A DNA stretch of 64,000 nucleotides, from positions 9,176,001-9,240,000 of the forward strand of contig NZ_CP107976.1 of NCBI RefSeq assembly GCF_036099295.1, in the 5' to 3' direction. Within the stretch, counting starts at the first letter, position 1. Each line of letters starts with the position of its first letter. Shown here piece by piece: positions 51,637 to 61,627 of the stretch. The stretch is from Streptomyces sp. NBC_00358. Its GTDB lineage: Bacteria; Actinomycetota; Actinomycetes; Streptomycetales; Streptomycetaceae. The position numbers and the translations under genes are program-made. The notes beneath the pieces are model-generated. The model was not told the origin of the DNA. It worked only from the letters and a program-made list of their open reading frames with translations, and searched no databases.

Positions 51637-54600
51637 ATGAACCTGCGCCTGCTCGGACCTGTGGAACTGCACGTCGCGGGGCACGTGGTCGACGTCGGGC
51701 AGCCACGTCGTCGAGCGGTCCTCGCAGCGCTGGCGGCCGACTCCGGCCGGCCGGTCGCCGTGAGCACGTTGGTGGAACGGGTCTGGGGCACAGCCGCGCC
51801 CGACGGCGCGCGGTCGGTCCTCTATTCGCACATCAGCCGTCTGCGGCGGCTCTTTGACGGTGCGTCACCCGCGACGGGCGACGGCGAGGCACAGGCGCCC
51901 CGGACAGCGCCTTGCATCCGGCGATCCTCCGGTGGATACATTCTGGAGGTGGACGAGCACACCGTCGACCTGCTCCGTTTCCGCTCGCTCGTCCTGCAGG
52001 GCCGCGAGCCGCGCCTGTCCGACGCCCGCCGTGCACACCTCCTGGAGGAGGCACTGCGCCTGTGGCGCGGCGCGCCGTTGGCAGGGCTGGCAGGAGAGTG
52101 GGCGGAGCGCACACGGACCGCCTGGACACAGGAACGCCTGCAGGCGGCGCTCGCCTGGGCCCACGCCCTGCCGCGACAGGAAAGGCACAAGGAAGTACCC
52201 GCTGTCCTGCAGCCCTTACTGGCGGAGCACCCGCTGTGCGAGCCGCTCGCCGTGGCGCTGATCCAGAGCCTGGCCACCGCCGGAAGAACCGCCGAAGCAG
52301 TGGACACCTACACCGGGATCCGCCGGCAGCTCTCCGATGAACTCGGCGTGGCCCCGGGCCGTGAACTGCAGGCGGCCTACGAGGAGATGCTGCGCCGCAC
52401 CGGACAACAGGAGCCGCCGGGCGCGGGATCCGGCCCGGCCGCTGTCCGTACGGCCGCCCCGGTCCCCGCCCCGATCCCCGCGCAACTCCCGATGAACGTA
52501 AGCCACTTCAACGGGAGGGAGGAGCAACTGGCAGAGCTCACACGGTGCCTGATCGCCGCGGACGGCACGGACGAGGAGCAGTGCGCGGCGGCAGCGGTGG
52601 TCTCCGCGGTCTCCGGCATCGCAGGCGTCGGCAAGACCGCACTGGCTGTGCGCTGGGCACACCACGTGCGGGAGGAATTCCCCGACGGACAGCTCTACGT
52701 CGATCTCCGCGGCTACGATCCGGACGAACCGGTCTCCGCCGCACAGGCCCTCGCCGGGTTCCTCACCGCCCTGGGAGTACCCGCCCAGGAGATACCGCCG
52801 CGGCTCAACGACCGGGCGGCGCGCTACCGCACAGCGGTCGACGGACTCCGGTTGCTCATCCTCCTCGACAACGCCGCCTCCGCCGCGCACGTACGCCCGC
52901 TGCTGCCCGGAAGCCAGACATGCAAAGTCGTGGTCACCAGTCGGGACTCGCTGTCCTCCCTGGTGTCGCTGCACGGCGCGCACCGAGTGCTCCTCGACGT
53001 CCTCTCCCCGCACGAGGCGCACACCCTGCTGCGTGACCTGATCGGGGCACGCGTCGACACCGACCACGCCTCTGCCACCGCCCTGGCCGAACAGTGCGGG
53101 CGCCTGCCGCTGGCCCTGCGGGTGGCAGCCGAACTGGCCCTGTCTCGTCCCCAGGACCCCCTGGCCCACCTGACGGAGGAACTGCGCGATCACCGGCGGC
53201 GCCTGGACCTGCTCGACTCCGGCGACGGAGATCCCCGGGCCGCCGTCCGGGCCGTCTTCTCCTGGTCCTACGACCGCCTCCCCGAGCATGAGGCGCGCCT
53301 GTTCAGGCTCCTTGGCCTGCACCCGGGACCCGATACGGACGTGCACGCGGCCGCCGCCCTGGCCGGCGACACTGTGGAACGCACGCGACGGTCCCTGGAC
53401 GCCCTGTCCCGCGCACACCTGGTGCAGCGGATCGGACCCGACCGCCATGGCATGCACGACCTGCTCCGCGCCTACGCCGCGGAACTCGCGAGCCGGCACG
53501 ACGGGCCGGCGGAGCGCGACGCCGCACTGAACCGCCTGCTGGACCACTGCCTGGCGGCGTCGGCAGCGGCCATGAACGTGCTGTATCCCGCCGAACGGCA
53601 TCTGCGTCCCGCCGTCGAAATCCCCGACACCGGTCTGCCGCCCCTGCGTACGGCCGACGAGTGCCGCGCGTGGCTGGGCACCGCGCAGCCCACACTCGTG
53701 GCACTGTGCTCCCGGACCAAGGAGCCTGGGCCGTCCCGGCACACCGTACGGATCGCCACCACACTCCACCGCCACTACGAGCGTTCGGGGCACTTCACCG
53801 ACGCGCTGACCCTTCACACGCACGCCCTGCGGGCGGCCCGCGAGATGGGGTACACCCGTGGTGAGGTCGACGTCCTCGCCTGTGTCGGCGCGGTCCACCG
53901 ACGGCTCGGAGACTACGAGAGCGCCCACCAGCACCACATGGACGCGCTGGCACTGTGCCGCAGCGCCGGGTATCCGGCGGGAGAGGCGCGGCACCTCACC
54001 AACGTGGGCGTACTGCACGAGCTGCAGGGCCGGTACCGCGAGGCCGCCGAGCACCACGAGAGAGCGGTCGTCCTGTTCCGCACGGCCGGCGACGCCCACG
54101 GCGAAGCCGACGTCCTGAACAACCTCGGCATCGTCCAGGAGCTGCTCGAGGACTACCCAGCCTCGGTCGAGCGATACCGGCAGGCGCTGGCGCTGTACCG
54201 GCGGACGGACCACGCGTTCGGAGAGGCCAGCACCCTCGGGAACATGGGGATCGTCCTGGCGCGACTGGGCGACCACTCGGCCGCAGCCGAGCGCTTCGAG
54301 CGGGCCCTCGCCCTCTTCCGGCGGCTCGGACACACCGGCGGAGAAGCCCACGCGCTGTCCAACCTGGGGGACGCGCGCTGCCATCAGGGCCGGTACAAGG
54401 AAGCCGCCGAGCACCAGCACCAGGCCCTGGCCCACTTCCGCCGGACGAAAGAACCCTACGGAGAGGCGGGCGCTCTCAACGGCCTGGGCGAGGCGCTGCA
54501 CGGCACCGGACAGCACACCGAAGCTCTCGAAGCCCACGCGGCAGCGCTGGAAGTGGCCCGTGGAATCGGAGAACAGGAAGAACAGGCCCGCGCCCACATC

Positions 54601-54801
54601 GGTACGGCCCTCATCCGACGCGCCACCGGAGGCCGGAAGCAGGCCATCGACCACCTTGACCAGGCGCTGTCCCTGTACACCGCGCTGGGCTCTTCCCGCG
54701 CGGAGGAGACGCGCAAGACCCTCCTCGCCACGCGCCGAGAGAACGCTCAGGGCGCGTCGTCTCACACGGGCGAGGCTCGACCTGGGCTTGATCCCCTGTG
54801 A
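51637..54801 (+). CDS. AfsR-type SARP transcriptional activator (BTAD, NB-ARC, TPR)
   Basis: 1,054 residues with the classical AfsR order. An OmpR-like winged helix (MNLRLLGPVELHVAGHVVDVGQPRRRAVLAALAA ... SHISRLRRLF) at about 1-90, and a BTAD domain to about 250 (LPRQERHKEVPAVLQPLLAEHPLCEPLAVALIQSLATAGRTAEAV). An NB-ARC ATPase follows, with Walker A GIAGVGKTAL (about 327-336) and Walker B LLILLDNAAS (about 406). The C-terminal TPR array (about 720-1030) has repeats such as GEADVLNNLGIVQELLEDYPASVERYRQALALYRR. Regulators of this type activate antibiotic or local gene clusters in response to ATP/ligand or phosphorylation. It diverges from the secreted Cys-rich protein gene, the obvious first target; no biosynthetic cluster is nearby. 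Confidence 0.95.
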   Translation: MNLRLLGPVELHVAGHVVDVGQPRRRAVLAALAADSGRPVAVSTLVERVWGTAAPDGARSVLYSHISRLRRLFDGASPATGDGEAQAPRTAPCIRRSSGGYILEVDEHTVDLLRFRSLVLQGREPRLSDARRAHLLEEALRLWRGAPLAGLAGEWAERTRTAWTQERLQAALAWAHALPRQERHKEVPAVLQPLLAEHPLCEPLAVALIQSLATAGRTAEAVDTYTGIRRQLSDELGVAPGRELQAAYEEMLRRTGQQEPPGAGSGPAAVRTAAPVPAPIPAQLPMNVSHFNGREEQLAELTRCLIAADGTDEEQCAAAAVVSAVSGIAGVGKTALAVRWAHHVREEFPDGQLYVDLRGYDPDEPVSAAQALAGFLTALGVPAQEIPPRLNDRAARYRTAVDGLRLLILLDNAASAAHVRPLLPGSQTCKVVVTSRDSLSSLVSLHGAHRVLLDVLSPHEAHTLLRDLIGARVDTDHASATALAEQCGRLPLALRVAAELALSRPQDPLAHLTEELRDHRRRLDLLDSGDGDPRAAVRAVFSWSYDRLPEHEARLFRLLGLHPGPDTDVHAAAALAGDTVERTRRSLDALSRAHLVQRIGPDRHGMHDLLRAYAAELASRHDGPAERDAALNRLLDHCLAASAAAMNVLYPAERHLRPAVEIPDTGLPPLRTADECRAWLGTAQPTLVALCSRTKEPGPSRHTVRIATTLHRHYERSGHFTDALTLHTHALRAAREMGYTRGEVDVLACVGAVHRRLGDYESAHQHHMDALALCRSAGYPAGEARHLTNVGVLHELQGRYREAAEHHERAVVLFRTAGDAHGEADVLNNLGIVQELLEDYPASVERYRQALALYRRTDHAFGEASTLGNMGIVLARLGDHSAAAERFERALALFRRLGHTGGEAHALSNLGDARCHQGRYKEAAEHQHQALAHFRRTKEPYGEAGALNGLGEALHGTGQHTEALEAHAAALEVARGIGEQEEQARAHIGTALIRRATGGRKQAIDHLDQALSLYTALGSSRAEETRKTLLATRRENAQGASSHTGEARPGLDPL

Positions 54802-55020
54802 CGGACATCCGAGATCAGGGGTTCCGCCCCGGAAGGAAGTCGGCCGGGCGGGTCTGGGCGGTGCGGGGCGGAAGGTCGGCTGCCGAACAACGCCACCACC
54901 TCGTAACGGTGGGCCGCCGCCGAGAACTTCCGCCGGCACACGATCCGCTACCGCGAGGCCCAGGTCCTGTCCGAATTCAGGCGATCGGTCGAGAGGTGAC
55001 CTGACCGATGTGCTGACAGG

Positions 55021-55290
55021 TCACGAGCGGAGCCACAGGCGAAGCGAGGCAATAGCCACCGTTCCGTGAACGACGTAGACACGCTTGTCGAACCGGCTGG
55101 CCACGGCCCGGAAGCACTTGAGTGCGGTGAACGTTCGCTCTCCTTTGTTCCGGCGTTTATGGATCGACTTGTCGAAGCCAGTAGGTCGACCGCCCACCTT
55201 GCCCCGGCGCTGATGATTGGCCTGCTGGTCCATGCGCTCGGGAATGGTGTGCTGGGTCTGCCGCCGCCGCAGAGAGTGGCGGTTCTGGCG
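55021..55290 (-). pseudogene. IS5-family transposase C-terminal fragment
   Basis: Minus strand reads ERMDQQANHQRRGKVGGRPTGFDKSIHKRRNKGERTFTALKCFRAVASRFDKRVYVVHGTVAIASLRLWL, the C-terminal part with the catalytic Glu (GERTFTALK). The 5' part is missing. Stretches 54802-55020 and 55291-55484 show nothing else. Confidence 0.8.
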
Positions 55291-55484
55291 TGATGAGTAC
55301 GCCTAATGGGAAGTGAAGGTCGGCGGAAGTTGACCTTCGGGGCGCGAGCCGAGCCTTTGAGTATGCCCGGGCCTGAGAGCCCCGTTGACAAGACGAGGCG
55401 GGCTCGCGCCCTGCCCCGTATGCGGGAAAGCGGTGTGCCGTCCGTTGCCGGAGGACGTCACGTTCGACGCGCGGAAACCGGTCG

Positions 55485-56156
55485 TCACCCGTTGGAGCGC
55501 GCGATGCGGAACCCTACGTCGTCGACGTGGAATGTCGGGTGGCTGCGGCGCCGCGCGGAGGCCCGGCAACTCCAGTGCTCGTCGAACCAGCCACCGCCGC
55601 GGAGCACTCGGTAGGTGCCGTAGACCTCGGCGTCGTAGACATCCCAGCACCAGTCCCAGACGTTGCCGAGCATGTCGTAAAGACCCCACGGGTTGGGGTG
55701 TTTGCCGCCCACGGCGTGGATGCGCTCCTGCGAGTTGCCGCGGTACCAGGCGATCTCGTCGAGCGGCCCGTACTGCGGCCCGGTCGTACCGGCACGGCAG
55801 GCGTGCTCCCACTCGGCTTCGGTCGGCAGCCGGTACCCGTCCGCGGATGCGTCCCAGTCGATGCCTTCGCTGTCGGCAGGAAGGTGGTAGGCGGGCGTGA
55901 ACCCGTCGCGCAGGGACAGGGCGTTGCAGAACCGTGCCGCGTCCCACCAGGAAACGCACTCGACGGGCAGCTGATCCCCGTGGGCGGTGCTCGGCCGCTG
56001 GCCGGTGATGTGTGCATACAACGCCTGGGTGACCGGGAATGCCGCGAGCTGGTAGGGCGCAAGCTCGACCGACCAAACGCGCTGGGTCCGCCGGTCCGAC
56101 AGCGTCACCTGCCCCGGCGGGATGGCGACCATCTCGTTTCCCGCGATCACGTCCAT
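55485..56156 (-). CDS. SUMF1/EgtB-fold protein (formylglycine-generating-enzyme-like)
   Basis: 223 residues from ATG 56156 (TTG 56162 also possible). Contains the whole SUMF1 fold: MVAIPPGQVTLSD, APYQLAAFPVTQALY, LPVECVSWWDAARFCNALS, YRLPTEAEWEHACRAGT, ERIHAVGGKHPNPWGLYDMLGNVWDWCWDVYD and RVLRGGGWFDEHWSCRASARRRSHPTFHVDDVGFRIAR. Compared with true FGE, the first of the two catalytic Cys in the GGS..C....C block is replaced by Asp (GGGWFDEHWSC), so sulfatase activation is unlikely. No sulfatase gene or ergothioneine genes are adjacent. More likely a ligand-binding or modification enzyme of unknown substrate. Confidence 0.88.
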   Translation of the reverse strand: MDVIAGNEMVAIPPGQVTLSDRRTQRVWSVELAPYQLAAFPVTQALYAHITGQRPSTAHGDQLPVECVSWWDAARFCNALSLRDGFTPAYHLPADSEGIDWDASADGYRLPTEAEWEHACRAGTTGPQYGPLDEIAWYRGNSQERIHAVGGKHPNPWGLYDMLGNVWDWCWDVYDAEVYGTYRVLRGGGWFDEHWSCRASARRRSHPTFHVDDVGFRIARSNG

Positions 56157-56168
56157 GATCAAGAGATC

Positions 56169-56790
56169 CTACCGAGATGTGTGCTCCAGGGAGGGTTGGT
56201 CGGCGTAGAGCATGCCGGCTGCCGCCAGAACCACGTAGTTCCCCACGGGCGGCGTCAACTTCCCCACCCGCACGTTCGAACGCCACGTCTCAGGTCTCGG
56301 GGACCCATTCCACGGGAGGGGGCATGCGACGGTAGTGGGTCCCCTGGTGCTGTACTGGGCGAGGGGCAGGATTTCGCCGCCGACCGCGAGCTCTGCGGGC
56401 GGAGGGTTGGGAACGGAGATCTGCGGGTGACGCCGGCCGTCGGTGGCGACGCCCTCCCGGAGTTGGTTCCGGCCGCCGGCCCAGCTCTTGGGCCCGCTCG
56501 CGAGTCCACGGGTTCTGCAGGGTCCGCGGAGCGGCCGGGTCGTGCTCGAAGCCGTTGAGGCTGCGGACGAGACTTCCGTGGTAGACGCCCTTGATCCGGA
56601 AGTTCTCCAGGTCGTCCGTGCGTACGACCATGTTGAAGTATTGGTGGCCGTGGCCTTGGCGCTGTCCGACCGCATGCCAGCGACCTCAGCCAGGGTCCCA
56701 GCGTGTGGGCGGGATCCACAGCAGGGCGCCGGCCGGCAAGGCCTCGGAACCCAGGGCTTCCGCGTAGCTGTCCCGGCGTCGGCGGTCACT
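56169..56790 (-). pseudogene. Decayed gene of unknown function
   Basis: Protein-like pieces in three frames: ALGSEALPAGALLWIPPTRWDPG; HQYFNMVVRTDDLENFRIKGVYHGSLVRSLNGFEHDPAAPRTLQNPWT; AELAVGGEILPLAQYSTRG; WRSNVRVGKLTPPVGNYVVLAAAGMLYADQPSLEHTSR. Together they look like one gene of about 210 codons with several frameshifts. I do not recognise the family. It lies back to back with the TrmB/LuxR-type regulator. Confidence 0.5.
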
Positions 56791-56981
56791 CCCTGAAGGT
56801 GGGGTGCACCGGCGTCTCCCACCCGGGAGGCCGCCGGTCCGAGCGTCCCAGGTGGGTGCACAACAGGCAGCAACCCAGGGTGACTTACGACGGTGGGTTA
56901 GGGTCGGCCGAGAAAGATCCGCGCGGTGCGTCCGAGCTGCACCAAGAGGTCGATACGGCGGCCGCCCGTGAGGGGAGCTGG

Positions 56982-58010
56982 ATGCTTCAGGCATTGGGAT
57001 TGGGACCGGCCGAAGAGGCTGTCTACACCGCGCTGCTCGCTCGCCCGACAGCCTCCGCGCACGACCTCGCCCGGCAGACCGGATTCGACGAGCCCGAGAC
57101 CACCCGCATCCTGCTCGACCTTTCGACACGTGGCTTGGTGGTGATCGCCGCCGAGGCAGGGAGCGGGGCACCGAACGTGGCCGACCGCGGGGCCGGCCCT
57201 CCGTCCGCCCGCTACCGGATCACCCCGCCCTCGGTGGCCCTGGCCCCGTTCCTCGTCGAGCAGCGCAACGCGCTTCAGCGGGCCGAGACCGCGTTCGCGA
57301 TGCTGACCGAGCAGTACCGCAGCACCGCAGCGCATCCTGCGGGCAGCGTCATGGAGGTGGTCGTCGGCGTGGAGCAAGTCGCGCACCGGTTCCATCAACT
57401 GCAGCGTGGTGCTCAGCGGGAGTTGCTCGTCTTCCTCGTCGGGGAGCCCATCGCGGTACCGCGCGAGGACACCGACATGTCGGAGAGTTCCGCGTTGGAC
57501 CGCGGAGTCGCCTTCCGGGTCGTGGCGGCCAAGGACTATCTCGACGGTCCCGACGTGGGCAGGGATGTGAGGGAGGCCGTCGCGGCGGGTCTCGAGCTTC
57601 GTCTGGTCGACTCGCTGCCGCTGAAGATGGTCGTGTCGGACCGGGAGCGTGCCATGGTCCCGCTGGACATGGCGGACTCCGGTGGTGAGCCGAGCGCCAT
57701 CGTGGTGCACCGCAGTGGCCTGCTGACGGCCCTGGTTCATCTTTTCGAGAAGGAATGGGCCCAGGCCCGTCCGCTGTACACCACCGCCACGGGTGTGCGT
57801 GCGAAGCCGACAGCCGATCAGCAGCCGACCGAGGGGGAACTGGAGGTCCTTGCCCTGTTGCTGGCGGGGGTCTCCGACCGGCGGGCGGCCTCCCAACTCG
57901 GTCTCTCGATACGCACCGTGGAGCGACGGACACGCCGTCTGATGGACCTTGCCGGGGCTGATTCGCGTCTGCAGCTCGGGTGGCACGCCGCACGTGCGGG
58001 CTGGTTCTGA
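56982..58010 (+). CDS. LuxR-type regulator with TrmB-like N-terminal domain
   Basis: 342 residues from ATG 56982, preceded by GAGGGGAGCTGG; the frame is open upstream to 56703 but not protein-like there. N-terminal TrmB-like winged helix (LGLGPAEEAVYTALLARPTASAHDLARQTGFDEPETTRILLDLSTRGLVVI), a central sugar/ligand-sensor-like domain, and a C-terminal LuxR HTH of the short kind (EGELEVLALLLAGVSDRRAASQLGLSIRTVERRTRRLMDLAGADSRLQLG). This architecture is frequent in Streptomyces, often beside a secreted-enzyme gene. Here a subtilisin-like protease gene follows 217 bp later on the same strand, so it is the likely target. Confidence 0.9.
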   Translation: MLQALGLGPAEEAVYTALLARPTASAHDLARQTGFDEPETTRILLDLSTRGLVVIAAEAGSGAPNVADRGAGPPSARYRITPPSVALAPFLVEQRNALQRAETAFAMLTEQYRSTAAHPAGSVMEVVVGVEQVAHRFHQLQRGAQRELLVFLVGEPIAVPREDTDMSESSALDRGVAFRVVAAKDYLDGPDVGRDVREAVAAGLELRLVDSLPLKMVVSDRERAMVPLDMADSGGEPSAIVVHRSGLLTALVHLFEKEWAQARPLYTTATGVRAKPTADQQPTEGELEVLALLLAGVSDRRAASQLGLSIRTVERRTRRLMDLAGADSRLQLGWHAARAGWF

Positions 58011-58227
58011 CCCGTCAGGCCGATGCTCGCCCGGATGATCGGGGCGTAGGACGTGCGGGTGTACCTGCACCTGCCGGGCCCCGAGCCCCACCGAGCCGAC
58101 GGATGTGCCGCGTGACGGGAAACCGACATGCGGGAAACCCGTCACGCGCGGCGTCCCTCACAGGTCCGTATGCATGTCAGGCTCCGGCTACAGCCTGACA
58201 TGTTCACGGTATCCAGTGGGGAGATCC

Positions 58228-61200
58228 ATGCGCTCCATAACGCATACAGTCTTGGGCGCGGCGACCGTTGCCGTCCTGACTGTCACCGCGATCCTGCCTT
58301 CCGGGGCGGCGGCGGACACGCCGTCCGACGGTGCCTCGGGGAAGAGGCCCATCGTCGGCGGTGCGACCACGGCCGCGGCCGGCAAGCAGGTGTCGGTCAC
58401 GCTCGTCACCGGCGACAGGGTCCTGGTGACCACGGACCTGTCGGGTCACAGCTCCGCGGCCGTCCTGCCCCGCGATGACGGCACACAGCCGATCGTGCAG
58501 ACCTTTCAGATGGGCAAGGACCTCTACGTCTATCCGGAGGGCGCCTCCAGGGCGATCGCCGAGGGCAAGGTCGACGAGCAGTTGTTCAACGTCACCGGGC
58601 TCATCCGGCAGGGATACGACGACGCACATAGCGACACGCTGCCGCTCATCGCCACATATCAGAACAGTGTGAACCTCGCCAGCAGCGCGCCTGCGGCCCC
58701 CCGCGGGGCCGAGCGGGGCCTGAGCCTCCCGACTGTGGACGGCGTCGCGCTCACGGCCGACAAGGACACGGCCGCCACCTTCTGGCAGGACATCACCAAC
58801 GCCCGCTCACGTTCCGCCTCCACGCTGAAGAAGCTGTGGCTGGACGGCAAGGTCAAGGCCACGCTGGAGCAGTCCACCGCGCAGGTGCACGCGCCGGAGG
58901 CCTGGGCGGCCGGCTATGACGGCAAGGGCACCAAGGTCGCCGTGCTGGACACGGGCGTGGACGCCGAGCACCCGGACCTGGTGGGCCGGGTCGCCGCGTC
59001 CGAGAACTTCACGGACTCCAAGACCACCGACGACCAGGTGGGCCACGGCACTCACACCGCTTCCACGGTCGGCGGGTCCGGAGCGGCCAGTGACGGCCGC
59101 GAGAAGGGCGTCGCCCCCGGTACCTCCCTGCTCATCGGCAAGGTCCTCAACGACCAGGGCTACGGCCAGGATTCCTGGATCATCGCGGGTATGCAGTGGG
59201 CCGTCGACCAGCAGGCGGATGTCGTCTCCATGAGCCTGGGCAATCCCGCGATCGGCGACTGCACCGACCCGGTGGCCCAGGCCGCGCAGCAGCTCTCGCA
59301 GAACACCCACACCCTGTTCGTCATCGCCGCCGGCAACGCCGGTTCGGGCACTGAGACCGTTTCCTCGCCCGGTTGCGTGCCCGGCGTGCTGACCGTCGGT
59401 GCCGTGGACCGCGACGACACCACGGCGCAGTTCTCCAGCCGCGGTCCCGTCGCCGTCACTCACACCCTCAAGCCCGAGATCGCCGCCCCCGGCGTCGACA
59501 TCTCGGCGGCCAACGCGGGCGGACGGGGCGTCTACGCCTACCGGACGATGTCCGGTACCTCCATGGCCACCCCGCATGTCGCGGGTGCCGCGGCCGTCGT
59601 CCGTCAGGCCCACCCGGACTGGACTGCGCAGCAGATCAAGGCCGCCCTGGTCGCCTCCGCCCGCACCGGCGGCAAGGTCGGCGGCGCCGACCAGACCGGC
59701 GCCGGTGTCCTCGACGTGTTCGCCGCGGTGAACCAGAAGGTGCTCTCCGTGCCCGCCGTCCAGGCCGGCAGCTACAACTGGCCGCAGGACGCCTCGGACC
59801 GCACCACCGTGCGGGTGCCGTTCACCAACACCACCGGCCGCGATCTGACCCTGAGACTGAGGGTCAGCGGTGTGCACGGCAACGACGGCAGCGACGTCGA
59901 CTCCCGCATCGTCCAACTGGATGACGACAAGGTGAGGGTTCCCGCGGGGGCCACCGCCCAGGTGCCGCTGCGGATCGACCCCACCGCCCGCCTGAACGAC
60001 GCCCAGTACGGTGCGGTCACCGGCCGGATCCTGGCCACCGGCGAAGGTGTGCACGTCTCCGTGCCCGTCACGCTCTACGTCCAGCCGGAGACGGTCACGC
60101 TGCGGGTCAAGGTCATCGACCGCAACGGCAAGCCCGCGGCCGGCTCTTCCTCCCTGGACCTCGTCAAGCTCGACATCGACAAGGGCGAGCGCCGTACCAA
60201 CGCGGGTGCGACCGACCAGACGTACAGCGTGCGCCCGGGTGACTACGCTCTCAGCAGTTTCGTGATGTCGTACGACGCGAACAACGCCGCCGAGTCGGTC
60301 AGTTACCTCGCGCGGCCGCAACTGCGGATCACCCGTGACACCACCGTCGTCCTCGACGCCCGCAAGGCCCACCAACTGAGCCTGCACACCGACCGGCCTT
60401 CGACGGTGGACAGCACCACCTTCAGCTACAGCCGCATTTGGGACGACACCTGGCTGATGGCCGGCTCGGTCGTGATCGGCAAGACCGTCCAGAAGGTCTA
60501 CGCGGACATCGACGGACGCGCCAGGAACGGCACCTTCGAGTTCCGGCCCACCTGGCGGGCGATCGGCTCCGAGGACGGGGCGTCCTACGTCTACAACCTG
60601 TCGTACCCGACCCGGGGTCCGCTGTACTCCGATCAGGTCTACAAGCCCAAGGACTCCAGGCTCGCCCAGGTCGCCGAGACGTGGAAGGCCATGGGAAAGG
60701 AAAGCGACTACCTCGAGTCGCTGTACGTCCGCCCCTCCGGGGGTGACAGCGACTACATCGCCGTCAGCCCGTTCGGCGGGGTCCATGTGCCCGGTACCCG
60801 CACCGCCTATTACACGACCGGCGACGACGCCTGGTACCACGGCGCGATGACCAGCTTCCCGTTCGCCGCGTTCATGGGCGACCAGGAACGCACCTACCGG
60901 GCCGGACAGCGCAGCGCGGAGGAGTGGTACGGCGGCCCCCTGCGGCCTGCCGCGCCGCGCGACGCCGACGGCAAGCTGATGCTGTCCGCCGAGCGGCAGG
61001 GCGACCAGATCGGATTCCAGAACGCACTCTGGGTCGACGGTTCCGGCGACCACTGGTCCTACGGCGGATCGTTCGGCGACCTCGGCAACCTGGCGCTGAA
61101 GCGCAACGGCGAGCAGATCGGCACCAGTTACGACCCGTACGGCGTGTTCCAGGTGCCGGACGAGGACTCCGCGTACGAACTCACCCAGAACCTGGAGAAG

Positions 61201-61620
61201 ATCCCCTCCTCGGACCGGAACTGGCTGCGCTCCACCGCCGTCACCACCACATGGAGCTTCCGCTCCCACCGGGAGCCGGACGTCTACTCCCGCGGCCTGC
61301 CGATCCTCGCCCCGGCGTACGACCTGCCGGTGGACGGCATGAACACCCTGCCGGCACAGAGCGGCATCAGGGTCGGCCTGTCGGTCGAGGGCCACGCCGG
61401 GTACACCCCGGGCGCGATCACGGAGGCCTCGCTGTCCTACTCCTACGACGGCGGCACCACCTGGATCCAGGCGCCGACCCAGCGGCGGGGCGGCCGGTGG
61501 ACGGCCGTCCTCGACCACACCGGCGCCGCCGGCAAGCAGGTCATGACGAAGGCCACCTTCACCGACGCCAACGGCAACGCGGTCACCCAGACCATCACCC
61601 GCGCCTACGACGTCCGGTGA
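58228..61620 (+). CDS. Large secreted subtilisin-like serine protease (S8)
   Basis: 1,130 residues from ATG 58228 with GTGGGGAGATCC before it. Signal peptide MRSITHTVLGAATVAVLTVTAILPSGAAA, then a propeptide-like region (about 30-225, KQVSVTLVTGDRVLVTTD). The peptidase domain has Asp241 in VAVLDTGVDAEHPD, His273 in GHGTHTASTVGG and Ser445 in MSGTSMATPHVAGAAA. After about residue 500 come beta-rich C-terminal domains (NTTGRDLTLRLRVSGVHG, VTLRVKVIDRNGKPAAG, ITEASLSYSYDGGTTWIQAP) that probably bind substrate or the wall. The gene follows a regulator and ends at a strong terminator. Confidence 0.95.
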   Translation: MRSITHTVLGAATVAVLTVTAILPSGAAADTPSDGASGKRPIVGGATTAAAGKQVSVTLVTGDRVLVTTDLSGHSSAAVLPRDDGTQPIVQTFQMGKDLYVYPEGASRAIAEGKVDEQLFNVTGLIRQGYDDAHSDTLPLIATYQNSVNLASSAPAAPRGAERGLSLPTVDGVALTADKDTAATFWQDITNARSRSASTLKKLWLDGKVKATLEQSTAQVHAPEAWAAGYDGKGTKVAVLDTGVDAEHPDLVGRVAASENFTDSKTTDDQVGHGTHTASTVGGSGAASDGREKGVAPGTSLLIGKVLNDQGYGQDSWIIAGMQWAVDQQADVVSMSLGNPAIGDCTDPVAQAAQQLSQNTHTLFVIAAGNAGSGTETVSSPGCVPGVLTVGAVDRDDTTAQFSSRGPVAVTHTLKPEIAAPGVDISAANAGGRGVYAYRTMSGTSMATPHVAGAAAVVRQAHPDWTAQQIKAALVASARTGGKVGGADQTGAGVLDVFAAVNQKVLSVPAVQAGSYNWPQDASDRTTVRVPFTNTTGRDLTLRLRVSGVHGNDGSDVDSRIVQLDDDKVRVPAGATAQVPLRIDPTARLNDAQYGAVTGRILATGEGVHVSVPVTLYVQPETVTLRVKVIDRNGKPAAGSSSLDLVKLDIDKGERRTNAGATDQTYSVRPGDYALSSFVMSYDANNAAESVSYLARPQLRITRDTTVVLDARKAHQLSLHTDRPSTVDSTTFSYSRIWDDTWLMAGSVVIGKTVQKVYADIDGRARNGTFEFRPTWRAIGSEDGASYVYNLSYPTRGPLYSDQVYKPKDSRLAQVAETWKAMGKESDYLESLYVRPSGGDSDYIAVSPFGGVHVPGTRTAYYTTGDDAWYHGAMTSFPFAAFMGDQERTYRAGQRSAEEWYGGPLRPAAPRDADGKLMLSAERQGDQIGFQNALWVDGSGDHWSYGGSFGDLGNLALKRNGEQIGTSYDPYGVFQVPDEDSAYELTQNLEKIPSSDRNWLRSTAVTTTWSFRSHREPDVYSRGLPILAPAYDLPVDGMNTLPAQSGIRVGLSVEGHAGYTPGAITEASLSYSYDGGTTWIQAPTQRRGGRWTAVLDHTGAAGKQVMTKATFTDANGNAVTQTITRAYDVR

Positions 61621-61627
61621 CCACCCC

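Noticed and set aside
52216..54939. 907-codon minus-strand frame opposite the SARP gene
   Set aside because: Shadow frame; the plus strand carries unmistakable BTAD, Walker and TPR motifs.
51637..56156. Start of a specialised-metabolite cluster around the SARP and P450-type genes
   Set aside because: No PKS, NRPS, terpene, RiPP-maturation or transport genes accompany the SARP, and the P450 is 28 kb away.
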